Source: Actinoplanes cyaneus (GTDB lineage: Bacteria > Actinomycetota > Actinomycetes > Mycobacteriales > Micromonosporaceae). Taken from it: a stretch of 64,000 nt of DNA. The DNA lies in contig NZ_BOMH01000058.1 of NCBI RefSeq assembly GCF_016862095.1, positions 62,001 to 126,000 on the forward strand, written 5' to 3'. The notes below the pieces were generated by a model. It saw only the letters and a program-made list of their open reading frames with translations. It was not told the origin of the DNA and ran no database searches. Below are positions 55,008-63,246 of the stretch, one piece after another (within the stretch, counting starts at the first letter, position 1; each line of letters starts with the position of its first letter). A program made the position numbers and the translations under genes.

Positions 55008-55226
55008 TCAGCGGGCGAATGCCGCGGCGACTATCAGGGCCAGTGACGCGCCGAGCGCGAATGCCACGACGGCGGCCGAGGCGATCGCTCCGACGATGGG
55101 TCCGATGGGCTCGATCGCCCGCTTCAGATAGCGAAGCCCGATGATCAGCAGCAGGCCGGCCAGCGCCAGGTGGAGCAGTGGAGCGCCGATCGGCAGGGCA
55201 GGATGTGGCGACATTGTTTCGATCAT
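55008..55226 (-). CDS. small two-helix membrane protein
   Basis: 72 residues: helices ~15-34 (APLLHLALAGLLLIIGLRYL) and ~42-70 (IGPIVGAIASAAVVAFALGASLALIVAAAFA), separated by KRAIEP. ATG 55226 (MIETM) or 55214 (MSPHPAL) could start it; GGGG lies about ten bases before the first. Together with 54722-54991 it resembles a small membrane complex. No family known. Confidence 0.5.
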   Translation of the reverse strand: MIETMSPHPALPIGAPLLHLALAGLLLIIGLRYLKRAIEPIGPIVGAIASAAVVAFALGASLALIVAAAFAR

Positions 55227-55568
55227 TGTGCAACCCCCGCGGGGCGCGGCGAAGTGGATACGTCGATCGTCTATTCATCGCGCTTGAATTACTACCCGCG
55301 ATTCATGGACTGCGAAAAATGCGCCGCTTTTCCATATTTCGATCAGACATCTGGCTGAAAGGTATGCGGCCGCCTGCGGCGTCGCAGATCAGCGGAATTG
55401 CCATCGATATTCTCGCCGACCTGCGGGTTCGGTGTCGCACCGGCTGTGCGGGATTGGCAGGTGACGTTCCGACACGCTGATGCGGTCAACCACTGATAGG
55501 GCGATCGTGGCTGCTCGGAGGGACCTTGACGGCGCGTTTCGCCGATCTCTGCTCGGAGGCTGTCCGAA
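55227..55568. other. 342-bp lower-GC intergenic region, no gene seen
   Basis: Base composition around 55255-55400 is clearly less GC-rich than its surroundings. It should hold the divergent promoters of the small membrane proteins and the XRE pair. TGCTCGGAGG occurs twice (55512-55521 and 55550-55559), the second serving as ribosome-binding site for the next gene. Short frames here lack coding character. Confidence 0.5.
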
Positions 55569-55814
55569 ATGCCCTATTCTTCTTCTGTGAATAATGCTTC
55601 CGACGAGAGCGAAGTTCGGCTCTCTCTCCACGTGGTGGCCAACCACTGTTCGGCCGGCTCCTGCCCGACGATCTATAGGGCGCAATCCGGGCGTTACGTG
55701 GTCCAGGGATTCACAGTCTCCGCCGAGCGAGCGGGCATCGATCTGCCCGACGGTGAGATGCTGGTGGAAATCCCGGCCGAGTTGCTGCGCGAGGCGCTCA
55801 GCGACCTGTCGTGA
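55569..55814 (+). CDS. small partner protein of XRE/DUF5753 regulator
   Basis: 81 residues, acidic: SEVRLSLHVVANHCSAGSCPTIYRAQSGRYVVQGFTVSAERAGIDLPDGEMLVEIPAELLREALSDLS. The CSAGSCPTIY segment with two Cys and the end LPDGEMLVEIPAEL are typical of small proteins encoded beside DUF5753 regulators in actinomycetes (recalled). GGAGG lies nine bases before ATG 55569. Fourteen bases separate it from the regulator. These pairs behave like toxin/antitoxin or WhiJ/AbaA-type developmental modules; it probably modulates the regulator. Confidence 0.75.
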   Translation: MPYSSSVNNASDESEVRLSLHVVANHCSAGSCPTIYRAQSGRYVVQGFTVSAERAGIDLPDGEMLVEIPAELLREALSDLS

Positions 55815-55828
55815 CGTGAGGGGGGCGC

Positions 55829-56710
55829 ATGTCGACCATCGATGGCGCTCCCTTCGATCCGGAGGAGACGGTCGGCGCCGCGCTGGCCCGGATGCGCAGG
55901 GCTCAACGACTCAGCGGCGCCCGGCTGGCCGAGATGGTCGGGATGAGCCAGCCGAAGATCTCCCGGCTGGAGCGGGGCAGGAACCTCGCCGACCCGGCCG
56001 ACGTCGCGGTCCTGGCCAAGGCGCTCGGCGCGGACGGGGCGCAGATCCGGGCCCTGGTCCGGCGGGCCGAGGACGCTCACGACCGGATGACCGACTGGCG
56101 GCCGACGGTGTCGCCGCTGGTGAGCCGGCAGGATCGCCTGGCCGAGTGGGAGGCGGCGACCGCCGAGGTCTGCGATTTCCAGCCGGCGTTGCTGGCGGGG
56201 TTGCTGCAGACGAGTGGGTACGCGCGTGGGGCGCTGATGTCGTTCCAGACCCTCGCCGAGGCGGAAGGCGACGAGGACACCGAAACGGCGATCCTGGAGT
56301 CGGTCACGGCGCGGATCCGGCGCCAGCAGGTGCTCGCCGATCCCGGGAAGTCGTTCCGCTTCGTGATCACCGAGTCGGTGCTGCGCAGTCAGATCTGCCC
56401 GCCGGCGGAGATGCTCGCCCAGTTGAGTCACCTGCGCGACCTGCTGGCACGGCACCCGACCATCAGGTTCGCGGTGATCCCGGACGAGGGGCCGTTCGCC
56501 TTTCCCCCGCTGCACGGCTTCACCCTGCTGGACCGGAGCCTCGTCCTCATCGACGTGTACAACACCGGCCTGGTCTCGCGAGGGCCGACCGACGTCCGGC
56601 ACTACCGCAAGGTCTTCGAACTGTTCGAGGCGTCCGCGACCACCGAGGTGGGGCCGCTGCTGGATCGGTACGAGGCGCGCTACATCGAGCAGCTGACCCG
56701 GCGGGGCTGA
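55829..56710 (+). CDS. XRE-family regulator with DUF5753 (Scr1/WhiJ type)
   Basis: 293 residues: N-terminal HTH (~15-75, VGAALARMRRAQRLSGARLAEMVGMSQPKISRLERGRNLADP) and a C-terminal DUF5753 domain (~100-290, EWEAATAEVCDFQPALLAGLLQTSGYARGAL; RFAVIPDEGPFAFPPLHGFTLLD). Such regulators occur in many copies in actinomycetes, each beside a small partner, and control development or antibiotic production. AGGGGGGC-type ribosome-binding site precedes ATG 55829. Confidence 0.92.
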   Translation: MSTIDGAPFDPEETVGAALARMRRAQRLSGARLAEMVGMSQPKISRLERGRNLADPADVAVLAKALGADGAQIRALVRRAEDAHDRMTDWRPTVSPLVSRQDRLAEWEAATAEVCDFQPALLAGLLQTSGYARGALMSFQTLAEAEGDEDTETAILESVTARIRRQQVLADPGKSFRFVITESVLRSQICPPAEMLAQLSHLRDLLARHPTIRFAVIPDEGPFAFPPLHGFTLLDRSLVLIDVYNTGLVSRGPTDVRHYRKVFELFEASATTEVGPLLDRYEARYIEQLTRRG

Positions 56711-56873
56711 CGTCCGGCGGATGACCGCGGCGGCCGCCACCGTGACGGTGCCGGGCACACACGGGTGATCGGCCGGGCCGGGATCGGGGCGCGCAGCCGG
56801 TGGTTCCGGCATAGGTCGGACATGCTTGGGCGCCGCCCTCAACTTCGGCGGTGAGGTGCCGAACAGTGGGGAT

Positions 56874-59135
56874 GTGACGGGTCTGCGGCGTCCCCCGTGG
56901 TGGCTCGCCTGGCTGCTGGGTGGCACGGCCGTGGTGGCCGGCTGGTCGCTGCTGCCCTACGGCCGGCCCGCGCTCGTCGTCTCCACCCTGCTCTCGCTCG
57001 CGGTCTGCGTCGTCATGGTGGCCGGTGCCCGCCGCCGGCACCGCTCGCAGCAGCCGGCCTGGTACGTCTTCGCCACCGGTATCGCCACCTGGGTCGCCGG
57101 TGACCTGGTCTACGCCGTGCACGGCGAGAACAACTTCCCGTCCTGGGCGGACGCCTTCTACCTGGGCGCCTACCCGCTGCTGACGGTCGCGATGTTCCTG
57201 CTGACCCGGCGGCGGGGGCCGATCTGGTCGGGCAATCTGATCGACTCGGCGATCGTGGCGATCAGCGTCGGGATCGCGTACTGGACGTTCGTCATCGAAC
57301 CGGTGGTGGCCGACGAGAACCTGCCGCCGCTGGCCCGGGTGGTGACCGCCGGTTACCCCGCGATGGGCGTCCTGCTCTGTGCGCTGCTGGTGCCGATGCT
57401 GCTGCGGCGCGGGCCGCGTACCGCCGCGATGTGGCTCCTGACGGCGGGTGGCGTGGTGACGCTTGCCTGCAACGTGGTCTACACGCTGCTGCCGGCGGTG
57501 ATGGCGGCCGCCGGGTCGTACGTCTACGCCGGTTACCTGCTGGCCTACGTCTTCTGGGCCGCCGCTGCCGTGCACCCGTCCGCGACCGCGGGGACCGCCG
57601 AGGAGAGCGGCAGTCTCGGCTGGAGCCGGCTGATCGCGTTGACCGCCTCGATGCTGCTGGTGCCGGCGATCCTGCTGCTGCAGGGCGGGGGCGGCACCGG
57701 CGCGACCGTCTGGCTCGTCGTCGGCATCGGGTCGATGGTCCTGTTCGTGCTGGTGGTGACCCGGATGTCCGGGTACATCGCGCGGGCGCACAGCCAGGCG
57801 GCGCGGTTGCGCGACCTGGCCATGCGCGACGACCTGACCGGGCTGCCGAACCGGCGCGCCTTCGAGGAGGAGGCGGTCAAGGGGGTGGCGGCCGGCCCGT
57901 GCCGGCTCATCATGATCGACCTGGCCGGGTTCAAGCACGTCAACGACCGGCTCGGCCGGGCCGCCGGCGACCGGGCCCTCGCCGCGGTGGCCGGGCTGCT
58001 GCGCACGTCGCTGCGCGAGGGCGACGCGGTGGCCCGGATGGGCGCCGACGAGTTCGCGGTGCTGGCCAGGGACACGGACGAGGGTGACGGCGACGCGGTG
58101 GTGGCCCGGCTGGTGGATCTGCTGCGCCGGCCGATCGTCTCCGGCGAGCACGAGCTGCTGCTCAACGCGCGGCTCGGGGTGGCCGACAGCGACGAGTGCG
58201 GCGCGGTGCCGGTGCCCGAGCTGGTGCGCCGCGCGGACACCGCCCGGTACGCCGCGAAGGCCGCCGGCAGCCAGCTCATGGTCTACACCGCCGAGCTGGA
58301 CGAGCGCGCCGACGCGACCGCGCGACTCGGCGCCGACCTGCGGCACAGTCTGGACGACGGCGACTTCCGGGTGGTCTACCAGCCGATCGTGGAGCTGGAC
58401 ACCGGGCGGGCGCGGGCGTGCGAGGCGCTCGTCCGCTGGCACCATCCGGTCCGCGGCGTGGTCAGCCCCGTCGACTTCGTCCCGGTCGCCGAGGACAACG
58501 GGCTGATCGTGGAGCTGGGCGAGTTCGTCATGCGTACCTCGTGCTGGAAGTTCGCCGGATGGCGGCGGGACCTGGGCCGGGACGCGCCCGGCTACGTGAG
58601 CGTGAACGTGTCCGCCCGGCAGCTCAGCGAGCCCGGCTTTCCCGAGGTGGTCGCCGGGATCCTCGCCGAGACCGGGATGGAGCCGGCCCAGTTGCTCGTC
58701 GAGGTGACCGAGACCGCGCTGTTCGGCGGCGGGGTCGCGGTCGCCGCCGTGGAGACCCTGCACCGGGCCGGGGTGCGGATCGCGCTGGACGACTTCGGCA
58801 CCGGGCACTCGTCGCTGGGCTTGCTGCGCACCGTCCCGGTCGACGTGCTCAAGGTGGACAAGTCGTTCGTCGACGAGATCATCGCGGGTGGCCGCCCACC
58901 GGTGATCGTCGACGCGCTGATCCACGTCAGCAAGGGGCTGGGGCTGCGGGCCGTCGCCGAGGGCGTGGAGACCGCGGAGCAGGCCGATTACCTGCGTGAG
59001 CTCGGGTACGAGTATGCCCAGGGCTACTACTTCGGCAGGCCGGTGCCGGAGCCCTCGTTCCACGCGCGCGCCGCCGTCCCGGACGACCGTTCCGAGACCG
59101 ACGGGGCCCAGCCGTTCGCCGTCGACCAGGCGTAG
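56874..59135 (+). CDS. membrane GGDEF-EAL cyclic-di-GMP protein
   Basis: 753 residues: about nine helices in the N-terminal sensor (~8-310), GGDEF domain (~325-480, MRDDLTGLPNRRAFEEE; LIMIDLAGFKHVND; RMGADEFAVLARD) and EAL domain (~490-735, FRVVYQPIVELDTGRARACEALVRWHHP; NVSARQLSEPGF; LVEVTETALFGG; DDFGTGHSSLGLL; DKSFVDEI). The GGDEF motif reads GADEF and D-L-D-x-F is DLAGF, so cyclase activity may be lost, while the EAL phosphodiesterase residues look intact. GTG 56874 is chosen; TTG 56826 and GTG 56856 are alternatives. Confidence 0.92.
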   Translation: MTGLRRPPWWLAWLLGGTAVVAGWSLLPYGRPALVVSTLLSLAVCVVMVAGARRRHRSQQPAWYVFATGIATWVAGDLVYAVHGENNFPSWADAFYLGAYPLLTVAMFLLTRRRGPIWSGNLIDSAIVAISVGIAYWTFVIEPVVADENLPPLARVVTAGYPAMGVLLCALLVPMLLRRGPRTAAMWLLTAGGVVTLACNVVYTLLPAVMAAAGSYVYAGYLLAYVFWAAAAVHPSATAGTAEESGSLGWSRLIALTASMLLVPAILLLQGGGGTGATVWLVVGIGSMVLFVLVVTRMSGYIARAHSQAARLRDLAMRDDLTGLPNRRAFEEEAVKGVAAGPCRLIMIDLAGFKHVNDRLGRAAGDRALAAVAGLLRTSLREGDAVARMGADEFAVLARDTDEGDGDAVVARLVDLLRRPIVSGEHELLLNARLGVADSDECGAVPVPELVRRADTARYAAKAAGSQLMVYTAELDERADATARLGADLRHSLDDGDFRVVYQPIVELDTGRARACEALVRWHHPVRGVVSPVDFVPVAEDNGLIVELGEFVMRTSCWKFAGWRRDLGRDAPGYVSVNVSARQLSEPGFPEVVAGILAETGMEPAQLLVEVTETALFGGGVAVAAVETLHRAGVRIALDDFGTGHSSLGLLRTVPVDVLKVDKSFVDEIIAGGRPPVIVDALIHVSKGLGLRAVAEGVETAEQADYLRELGYEYAQGYYFGRPVPEPSFHARAAVPDDRSETDGAQPFAVDQA

Positions 59136-59150
59136 GGCCGGGCCGGCGGA

Positions 59151-59771
59151 TCACCGTGCGGCGTCGAGGGCGGGTGCCAGCGGGGCGAGGGCGTCGCGCA
59201 GCAGGTCCGGCAGGGATCCGGTCGGCACGACGAGCCCGGCTGCCGATCCGGTGGCCGGCCGGAGCCATCGTTCGAGGGCGATGCGCACCGCGGCGGTGAC
59301 GCTCGCCGCGAGGATCCGGGCGGTGTCCTGGTCGGTGTGGCCGAGGCGCCGCGCCATGGCGGTGGTGAGCGGCGCCTCGATTCCGGCGGTGGTGTCGAGG
59401 AACGCGTGGCGCAGGGCCGGGTCGGTGGCGATCAGGAGCAGCGCGGGGTGATCGTCGTCGCCGGGCGTGGTGTAGACCTGCACGATCGCCGTGGTCACGG
59501 CGTCGGCCAGGGGAATGTGCGCGGGCTGGGCGGCCGTCGCCTCGGCGATCCGGGCCTCGCGCCGGGCGGTGACCGCGGCGACGATCGCCTGTTCCCGGCT
59601 GGAGAAGTAGTTGTTGTACGTCCTCGGTGAGACGCCGGCCGCCTCGGCGATGTCGGCGACCCGCACATTCGCCGTCCCGTGTTCCAGCGCGAGCCGCAGC
59701 GCCGCTTCGCGGAGCGCCTCCTGGGTGGCCCGCTTCTTCCGCTCGCGCAGGTCCGGCCGTTCCTGTGTCAC
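59151..59771 (-). CDS. TetR-family regulator of the divergent monooxygenase
   Basis: 206 residues: HTH ~10-60 (RERKKRATQEALREAALRLALEHGTANVRVADIAEAAGVSPRTYNNYFSSREQAIVAAV) and a ligand domain. GTG 59771 is chosen because the longer frame runs through the palindromic operators at 59793-59822. It diverges from a FAD monooxygenase and surely controls it through the twin operator. NNYFSSRE matches the MftR-like subgroup; ligand unknown. Confidence 0.92.
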   Translation of the reverse strand: MTQERPDLRERKKRATQEALREAALRLALEHGTANVRVADIAEAAGVSPRTYNNYFSSREQAIVAAVTARREARIAEATAAQPAHIPLADAVTTAIVQVYTTPGDDDHPALLLIATDPALRHAFLDTTAGIEAPLTTAMARRLGHTDQDTARILAASVTAAVRIALERWLRPATGSAAGLVVPTGSLPDLLRDALAPLAPALDAAR

Positions 59772-59792
59772 CCCGTCACTCTGCCACGTGGG

Positions 59793-59822
59793 TTGCGTGC
59801 ACGCAAACTTGCGTGCACGCAA
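59793..59822. promoter_or_regulatory. tandem TetR operators TTGCGTGCACGCAA x2
   Basis: Two identical perfect 14-bp palindromes (59793-59806, 59809-59822) separated by AC, in the 100-bp gap between the TetR gene and the monooxygenase. The second overlaps the -35 of the plus-strand promoter. Confidence 0.8.
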
Positions 59823-59838
59823 GTTTTGCCCCTAGGGT
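59809..59838 (+). promoter_or_regulatory. monooxygenase promoter
   Basis: TTGCGT (59809-59814), 18-bp spacer, TAGGGT (59833-59838); ribosome-binding site AGGAGG at 59860-59865 for ATG 59871. The -35 is part of the operator. Confidence 0.5.
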
Positions 59839-59870
59839 GAGCCGCCTGACGCAGAGAGCAGGAGGCAGCG

Positions 59871-61457
59871 ATGTCCGTTGATGTGGTTGTCGTCGGCGCA
59901 GGCCCCACCGGGCTGATGCTGGCGTGCGAGCTGGCGCTCGCCGGGGTGCGGCCGCTCGTGCTGGAGCGGCGGGACGAGCCGAGCGCTGATCCCAAGGCGA
60001 ACGGACTGCTCGGCCAGGTGGTCCGGGTGATGGACCACCGGGGGCTGCACGAGAGGCTGACCGGCAGCTCCGAGCCGCCGGTGCCGAATTCCGCGTACTT
60101 CATGTTCGGCGGCCTGGGACTCGACCTCGGCCTGCTCCCGCGGAGCCCGGTCCACACGCTGCCGGTGACCCAGCAGGAGATCGAGCGGGTCCTCGAGGAG
60201 CGGGCGGCCGAGGTGGGGGCAGAGATCCGGCGCGGCCATGAACTGGCCGGCCTGGCCCAGGACGAGGACGGGGTGACGCTGTCGGTCGTCACCGCCGAGG
60301 GCCGCTACGACCTGCGCGCCCGCTGGGTCGTCGGTGCCGACGGCGCGCACAGTGTCACCCGCAAGCTCGCCGGCATCGGATTCCCCGGCGTGCACCACGA
60401 CCGGATGACCGTGCGGTCGGCCCACGTGACGCTGCCGCCGGACTGGGTGGATCCGGGCACCGGCGCGCTCACGGTGCCCGGGTACGGCCCGGTGCCGCCG
60501 TTCCTCCCGCACCGGACCGAGCACGGCGGATTCTCGTACGCGCCGCTGCCCGGCCGGCCGCCGTTGCTGTCCACGACCGAGTGGGATCAGCCGGAGCCGG
60601 ACGAGCCGATGACCCTCGCCGAGCTGGCCGGCAGCATCCGGCGCGTGCTGGGCGCCGAGGTGCCGCTGCGGCAGCCGGAGGGCGCCGGCCCGCACGTGCT
60701 GCGGCGGATGACCGGCGGGCACACCCGGGTGGCGGCGCGTTACGCGGACCGGCGCGTCCTGCTCATCGGCGACGCGGCCCATGTGTTCGGCGCGACCGGT
60801 GGCGGGCCCGGGCTCAACCTCGGCCTGCAGGACGCGGTCAACCTGGGCTGGAAGCTGGCCGCCACGGTGCGCGGCGACGCACCGGTGGAGCTGCTCGGCT
60901 CCTTCGGGACCGAGCGCCGTGCCGCTGCCGAGCGCATGATCGTCAACGCCCGGGCGCAGGCGGCGCTGATCGCGCCCGGCAGTGACGTGACCGGGCTGCG
61001 GGAACTCTTCGCCGAGCTGCTGACCGATCCGGCCGCGGTGTCGCGGCTGGCGCACCTCACGGCCGGCGCGGACGTCCGCTACGACATGGGCCCGTGGCCG
61101 GCACACCCGCGGGCCGGCACGTTCGTCCCGGAGCTGACCGTCGAGACCACGACGGGCGTGGTGCGCCTGGCGGACCTGACGCATGCGGCACGGCCGCTCC
61201 TGCTGGACCTGACACCGGGCGGCGTGTTCGCGCAGGCCCTGGCCGGCCGGCACGACCGCCTGGATGTCGTCCGCGCCGCGCCCGTCGCGTCGCCCGCGGG
61301 TGACGCGGGTGACGAGCCGCTGTCGGCGCTGCTGCTGCGCCCCGACTGCTATCTGGCCTGGGCCTGCTCGACCTCCGAGCCGGGCCGCGCGGAGGTGGAC
61401 TCTCTCCGGGAGGCCGCCGCACGGTGGCTCGGCGGGGCGCTGACCCGCTCCACGTGA
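59871..61457 (+). CDS. FAD-dependent monooxygenase (aromatic hydroxylase type)
   Basis: 528 residues, full length for the family. FAD motifs: VVGAGPTGLMLACELALAG (7-25), VVGADGAHSVTRKLAGIGFPG (~155-175) and VLLIGDAAHVFGATGGGPGLNLGLQDAVNLGWKLA (~300-334). A C-terminal thioredoxin-like domain (~395-525, GTFVPELTVE; LLLDLTPGGVFAQAL; CYLAWACS) is present, unlike in the shorter relative at 20663-21853. Oxidation of aromatic drugs or polyketides, often giving resistance, is the family role. The tight TetR/operator arrangement suggests induction by its own substrate. Confidence 0.92.
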   Translation: MSVDVVVVGAGPTGLMLACELALAGVRPLVLERRDEPSADPKANGLLGQVVRVMDHRGLHERLTGSSEPPVPNSAYFMFGGLGLDLGLLPRSPVHTLPVTQQEIERVLEERAAEVGAEIRRGHELAGLAQDEDGVTLSVVTAEGRYDLRARWVVGADGAHSVTRKLAGIGFPGVHHDRMTVRSAHVTLPPDWVDPGTGALTVPGYGPVPPFLPHRTEHGGFSYAPLPGRPPLLSTTEWDQPEPDEPMTLAELAGSIRRVLGAEVPLRQPEGAGPHVLRRMTGGHTRVAARYADRRVLLIGDAAHVFGATGGGPGLNLGLQDAVNLGWKLAATVRGDAPVELLGSFGTERRAAAERMIVNARAQAALIAPGSDVTGLRELFAELLTDPAAVSRLAHLTAGADVRYDMGPWPAHPRAGTFVPELTVETTTGVVRLADLTHAARPLLLDLTPGGVFAQALAGRHDRLDVVRAAPVASPAGDAGDEPLSALLLRPDCYLAWACSTSEPGRAEVDSLREAAARWLGGALTRST

Positions 61458-61511
61458 GGGCCGCCCGATCGGGGCCGCGGGAACCGTGTTGATCAACTAA
61501 GCTGACCCGCC

Positions 61512-62603
61512 ATGGTCAGCGAGAACGTGGAAGGCAGGCTCCGGGAGCTCGCGGAGGATCCGGAGTTCCCGCACCGGGAGGCCGCCCGGCACGCGCTGCG
61601 GTTCCGGACGTCTGGTGACGTGGCGGACCTGGTCGCGATCGCCGACGACCCGCACGGGTGCGGGACCACCGACATGCTGTTCGCGATGGCCGGATCGAAG
61701 CGGACCTGGCTGAACTGGGTGCCGATGCCCGAGGAAGCGGTCATCAACATCAGCCGCGACATCGCCCGCCGCCGGGCCGCCGGTGAGGAGTCCGAGGTCA
61801 CCGAGCTGGGGCTCTCCGGTGGTGAGCCGCCGAGCGCGCTGGCCGCGTTCGAGCGGGTCGCCGGGGCGCCCGTGAAGATCGGCATCGCCGAGTTCGCCGA
61901 GCCGGACATGCGGATCCCGCTGCGGCCCGGCAGGTACGCGGTCTGGCGCTACCAGGGGGACGAGGCCGAGCCGGCGGTGTTCGCGCCGTCCCGCGAGGCG
62001 GTGCGGGTGCTGTACGAGACCGGCGCGCAGCCGTGGCCGTCGCCGCTCTCCGGTTACCTGCAGGCCGAGCCGTTCGGTGACCTGCCGCTGAACGACCTGC
62101 TCGGGCTGCTCGTGCACCCGCCGCAGGCGCCGGACATCCCGCGATACCAGGTCCTGGCGAAGTCCGACCCGGCGTACTGGTACCGCCTGCTGCAGCCGTG
62201 GGTCTGCCTGGGCATCCTGCACCACGCGAAGCACGAGCCGTGGGAGACGTCCATCCGCCGGCAGGTCCTGGTCGATCTGGCCTTCGGCGTCGAGGACTGG
62301 GTCTCCGACGCGGCGCTGTTCGCCCTGGTCACGGCCGCCTACCGGGAGCCGGCGATCCGTGCCGAGGTGCGCGGCCTGGTTGCCGACCGGCTGCTCGCGG
62401 CCACCCGGGCGCCGCGCCCGGTGACCATCTGGACGTCGCTGGCGCACCTGATGCTGATCACCCCGGACGCCACGGCCGACGACCGGTCGCTGGCCACCGC
62501 GATCCTGGCGCAGGACGAGGAATCCGAGCCGGAGCCGGCTCCGCAACCACGCTCGGACCGGCCCCGCGAGCGCCGCTGGCCGCGCTGGCTGGGCGGAAGG
62601 TAG
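61512..62603 (+). CDS. conserved-looking protein of unknown function
   Basis: 363 residues, soluble, acidic, with no signal peptide or helix long enough for the membrane. HEAT-like helical start (EGRLRELAEDPEFPHREAARHALRFRTSGDVADLVAIADDPHGCG), a central alpha/beta part (KIGIAEFAEPDMRIPLRPGRYAVWRYQGDEAEPAV), a Trp-rich second half (DPAYWYRLLQPWVCLGILHHAKHEPWETSIRRQVL) and a Pro/Glu/Arg-rich tail. TAAGCT (61498-61503) lies 8 bases before ATG 61512, so translation is near-leaderless. No family recognised; good codon use supports a real gene. Confidence 0.75.
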   Translation: MVSENVEGRLRELAEDPEFPHREAARHALRFRTSGDVADLVAIADDPHGCGTTDMLFAMAGSKRTWLNWVPMPEEAVINISRDIARRRAAGEESEVTELGLSGGEPPSALAAFERVAGAPVKIGIAEFAEPDMRIPLRPGRYAVWRYQGDEAEPAVFAPSREAVRVLYETGAQPWPSPLSGYLQAEPFGDLPLNDLLGLLVHPPQAPDIPRYQVLAKSDPAYWYRLLQPWVCLGILHHAKHEPWETSIRRQVLVDLAFGVEDWVSDAALFALVTAAYREPAIRAEVRGLVADRLLAATRAPRPVTIWTSLAHLMLITPDATADDRSLATAILAQDEESEPEPAPQPRSDRPRERRWPRWLGGR

Positions 62604-62611
62604 GCGGCGGG

Positions 62612-63172
62612 TCAGGGGCGGCTGCGCAGGCCGTCGAGGGCGAACTCGAGCACCCGGGCGCGCTGCTCCTCGTCGACGAAAGTGCCGGAGACCAGGCCGG
62701 AGATCATGCGCAGGACGTCGTCGAAGCTGGCGTCCGCGCGGACCTCGCCGGCGGCCCGGGCGCGGTCCATCAGGGGCTCGCCGGCCGCGTACATGGTGAT
62801 GCGGCACGACTTGAACAGCTCGGAGTCACGGTTCAGGGCGTCGATGACGGCGCGCTTGGTCACCACGTATCCCACGAAGCGGTCGAGCCAGGAGCGCAGC
62901 GCCTCCCACGGGGGCCGGTCGGCGACGGCCGCTGCCGCGGCGCTGAGCTGGTTGATCTCTTCGACGTAGACGGCCTCGAACAGGTCGCGGCGGGTCGGGA
63001 AGTTGCGGTAGAGCGTCCCGATGCCGACCCCGGCCCGGCGGGCGATCTCCTCCAGCGACGCGTCGGTGCTGCTCTCGGCGAAGATGTCGCGGGCGGCGGC
63101 GAGCAACGCGTCGTAGTTGCGGCGCGCGTCGGCCCGCTGCGGGCGGCGCGTCGCGATCGGCACGTCAGGCAT
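62612..63172 (-). CDS. TetR-family regulator of the divergent MFS exporter
   Basis: 186 residues: HTH ~18-65 (RRNYDALLAAARDIFAESSTDASLEEIARRAGVGIGTLYRNFPTRRDLFEAVY) and ligand domain. ATG 63172 has GAGGAGGG six bases upstream. It diverges from a DHA2-type exporter across a 74-bp gap with a 16-bp palindrome, the standard layout for drug-export control. Confidence 0.93.
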   Translation of the reverse strand: MPDVPIATRRPQRADARRNYDALLAAARDIFAESSTDASLEEIARRAGVGIGTLYRNFPTRRDLFEAVYVEEINQLSAAAAAVADRPPWEALRSWLDRFVGYVVTKRAVIDALNRDSELFKSCRITMYAAGEPLMDRARAAGEVRADASFDDVLRMISGLVSGTFVDEEQRARVLEFALDGLRSRP

Positions 63173-63209
63173 GGAGACCCTCCTCACATCACCCTCGCCG
63201 GCTATTCGG

Positions 63210-63240
63210 TTGCGAACCGGAGGGGTACCTCCGCTAATCT
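63210..63240 (+). promoter_or_regulatory. exporter promoter with operator CGGAGG-GGTA-CCTCCG
   Basis: TTGCGA (63210-63215), 19-bp spacer, TAATCT (63235-63240). The perfect 6-bp inverted repeat at 63218-63233 fills the spacer. The -10 lies six bases before ATG 63247, indicating a leaderless mRNA. Confidence 0.5.
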
Positions 63241-63246
63241 GGAGGC

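Noticed and set aside
56547..59063. 838-codon minus-strand frame opposite the GGDEF-EAL gene
   Set aside because: Low-complexity composition rich in His/Gln/Arg/Gly, with no motifs; the opposite strand carries complete GGDEF and EAL domains.
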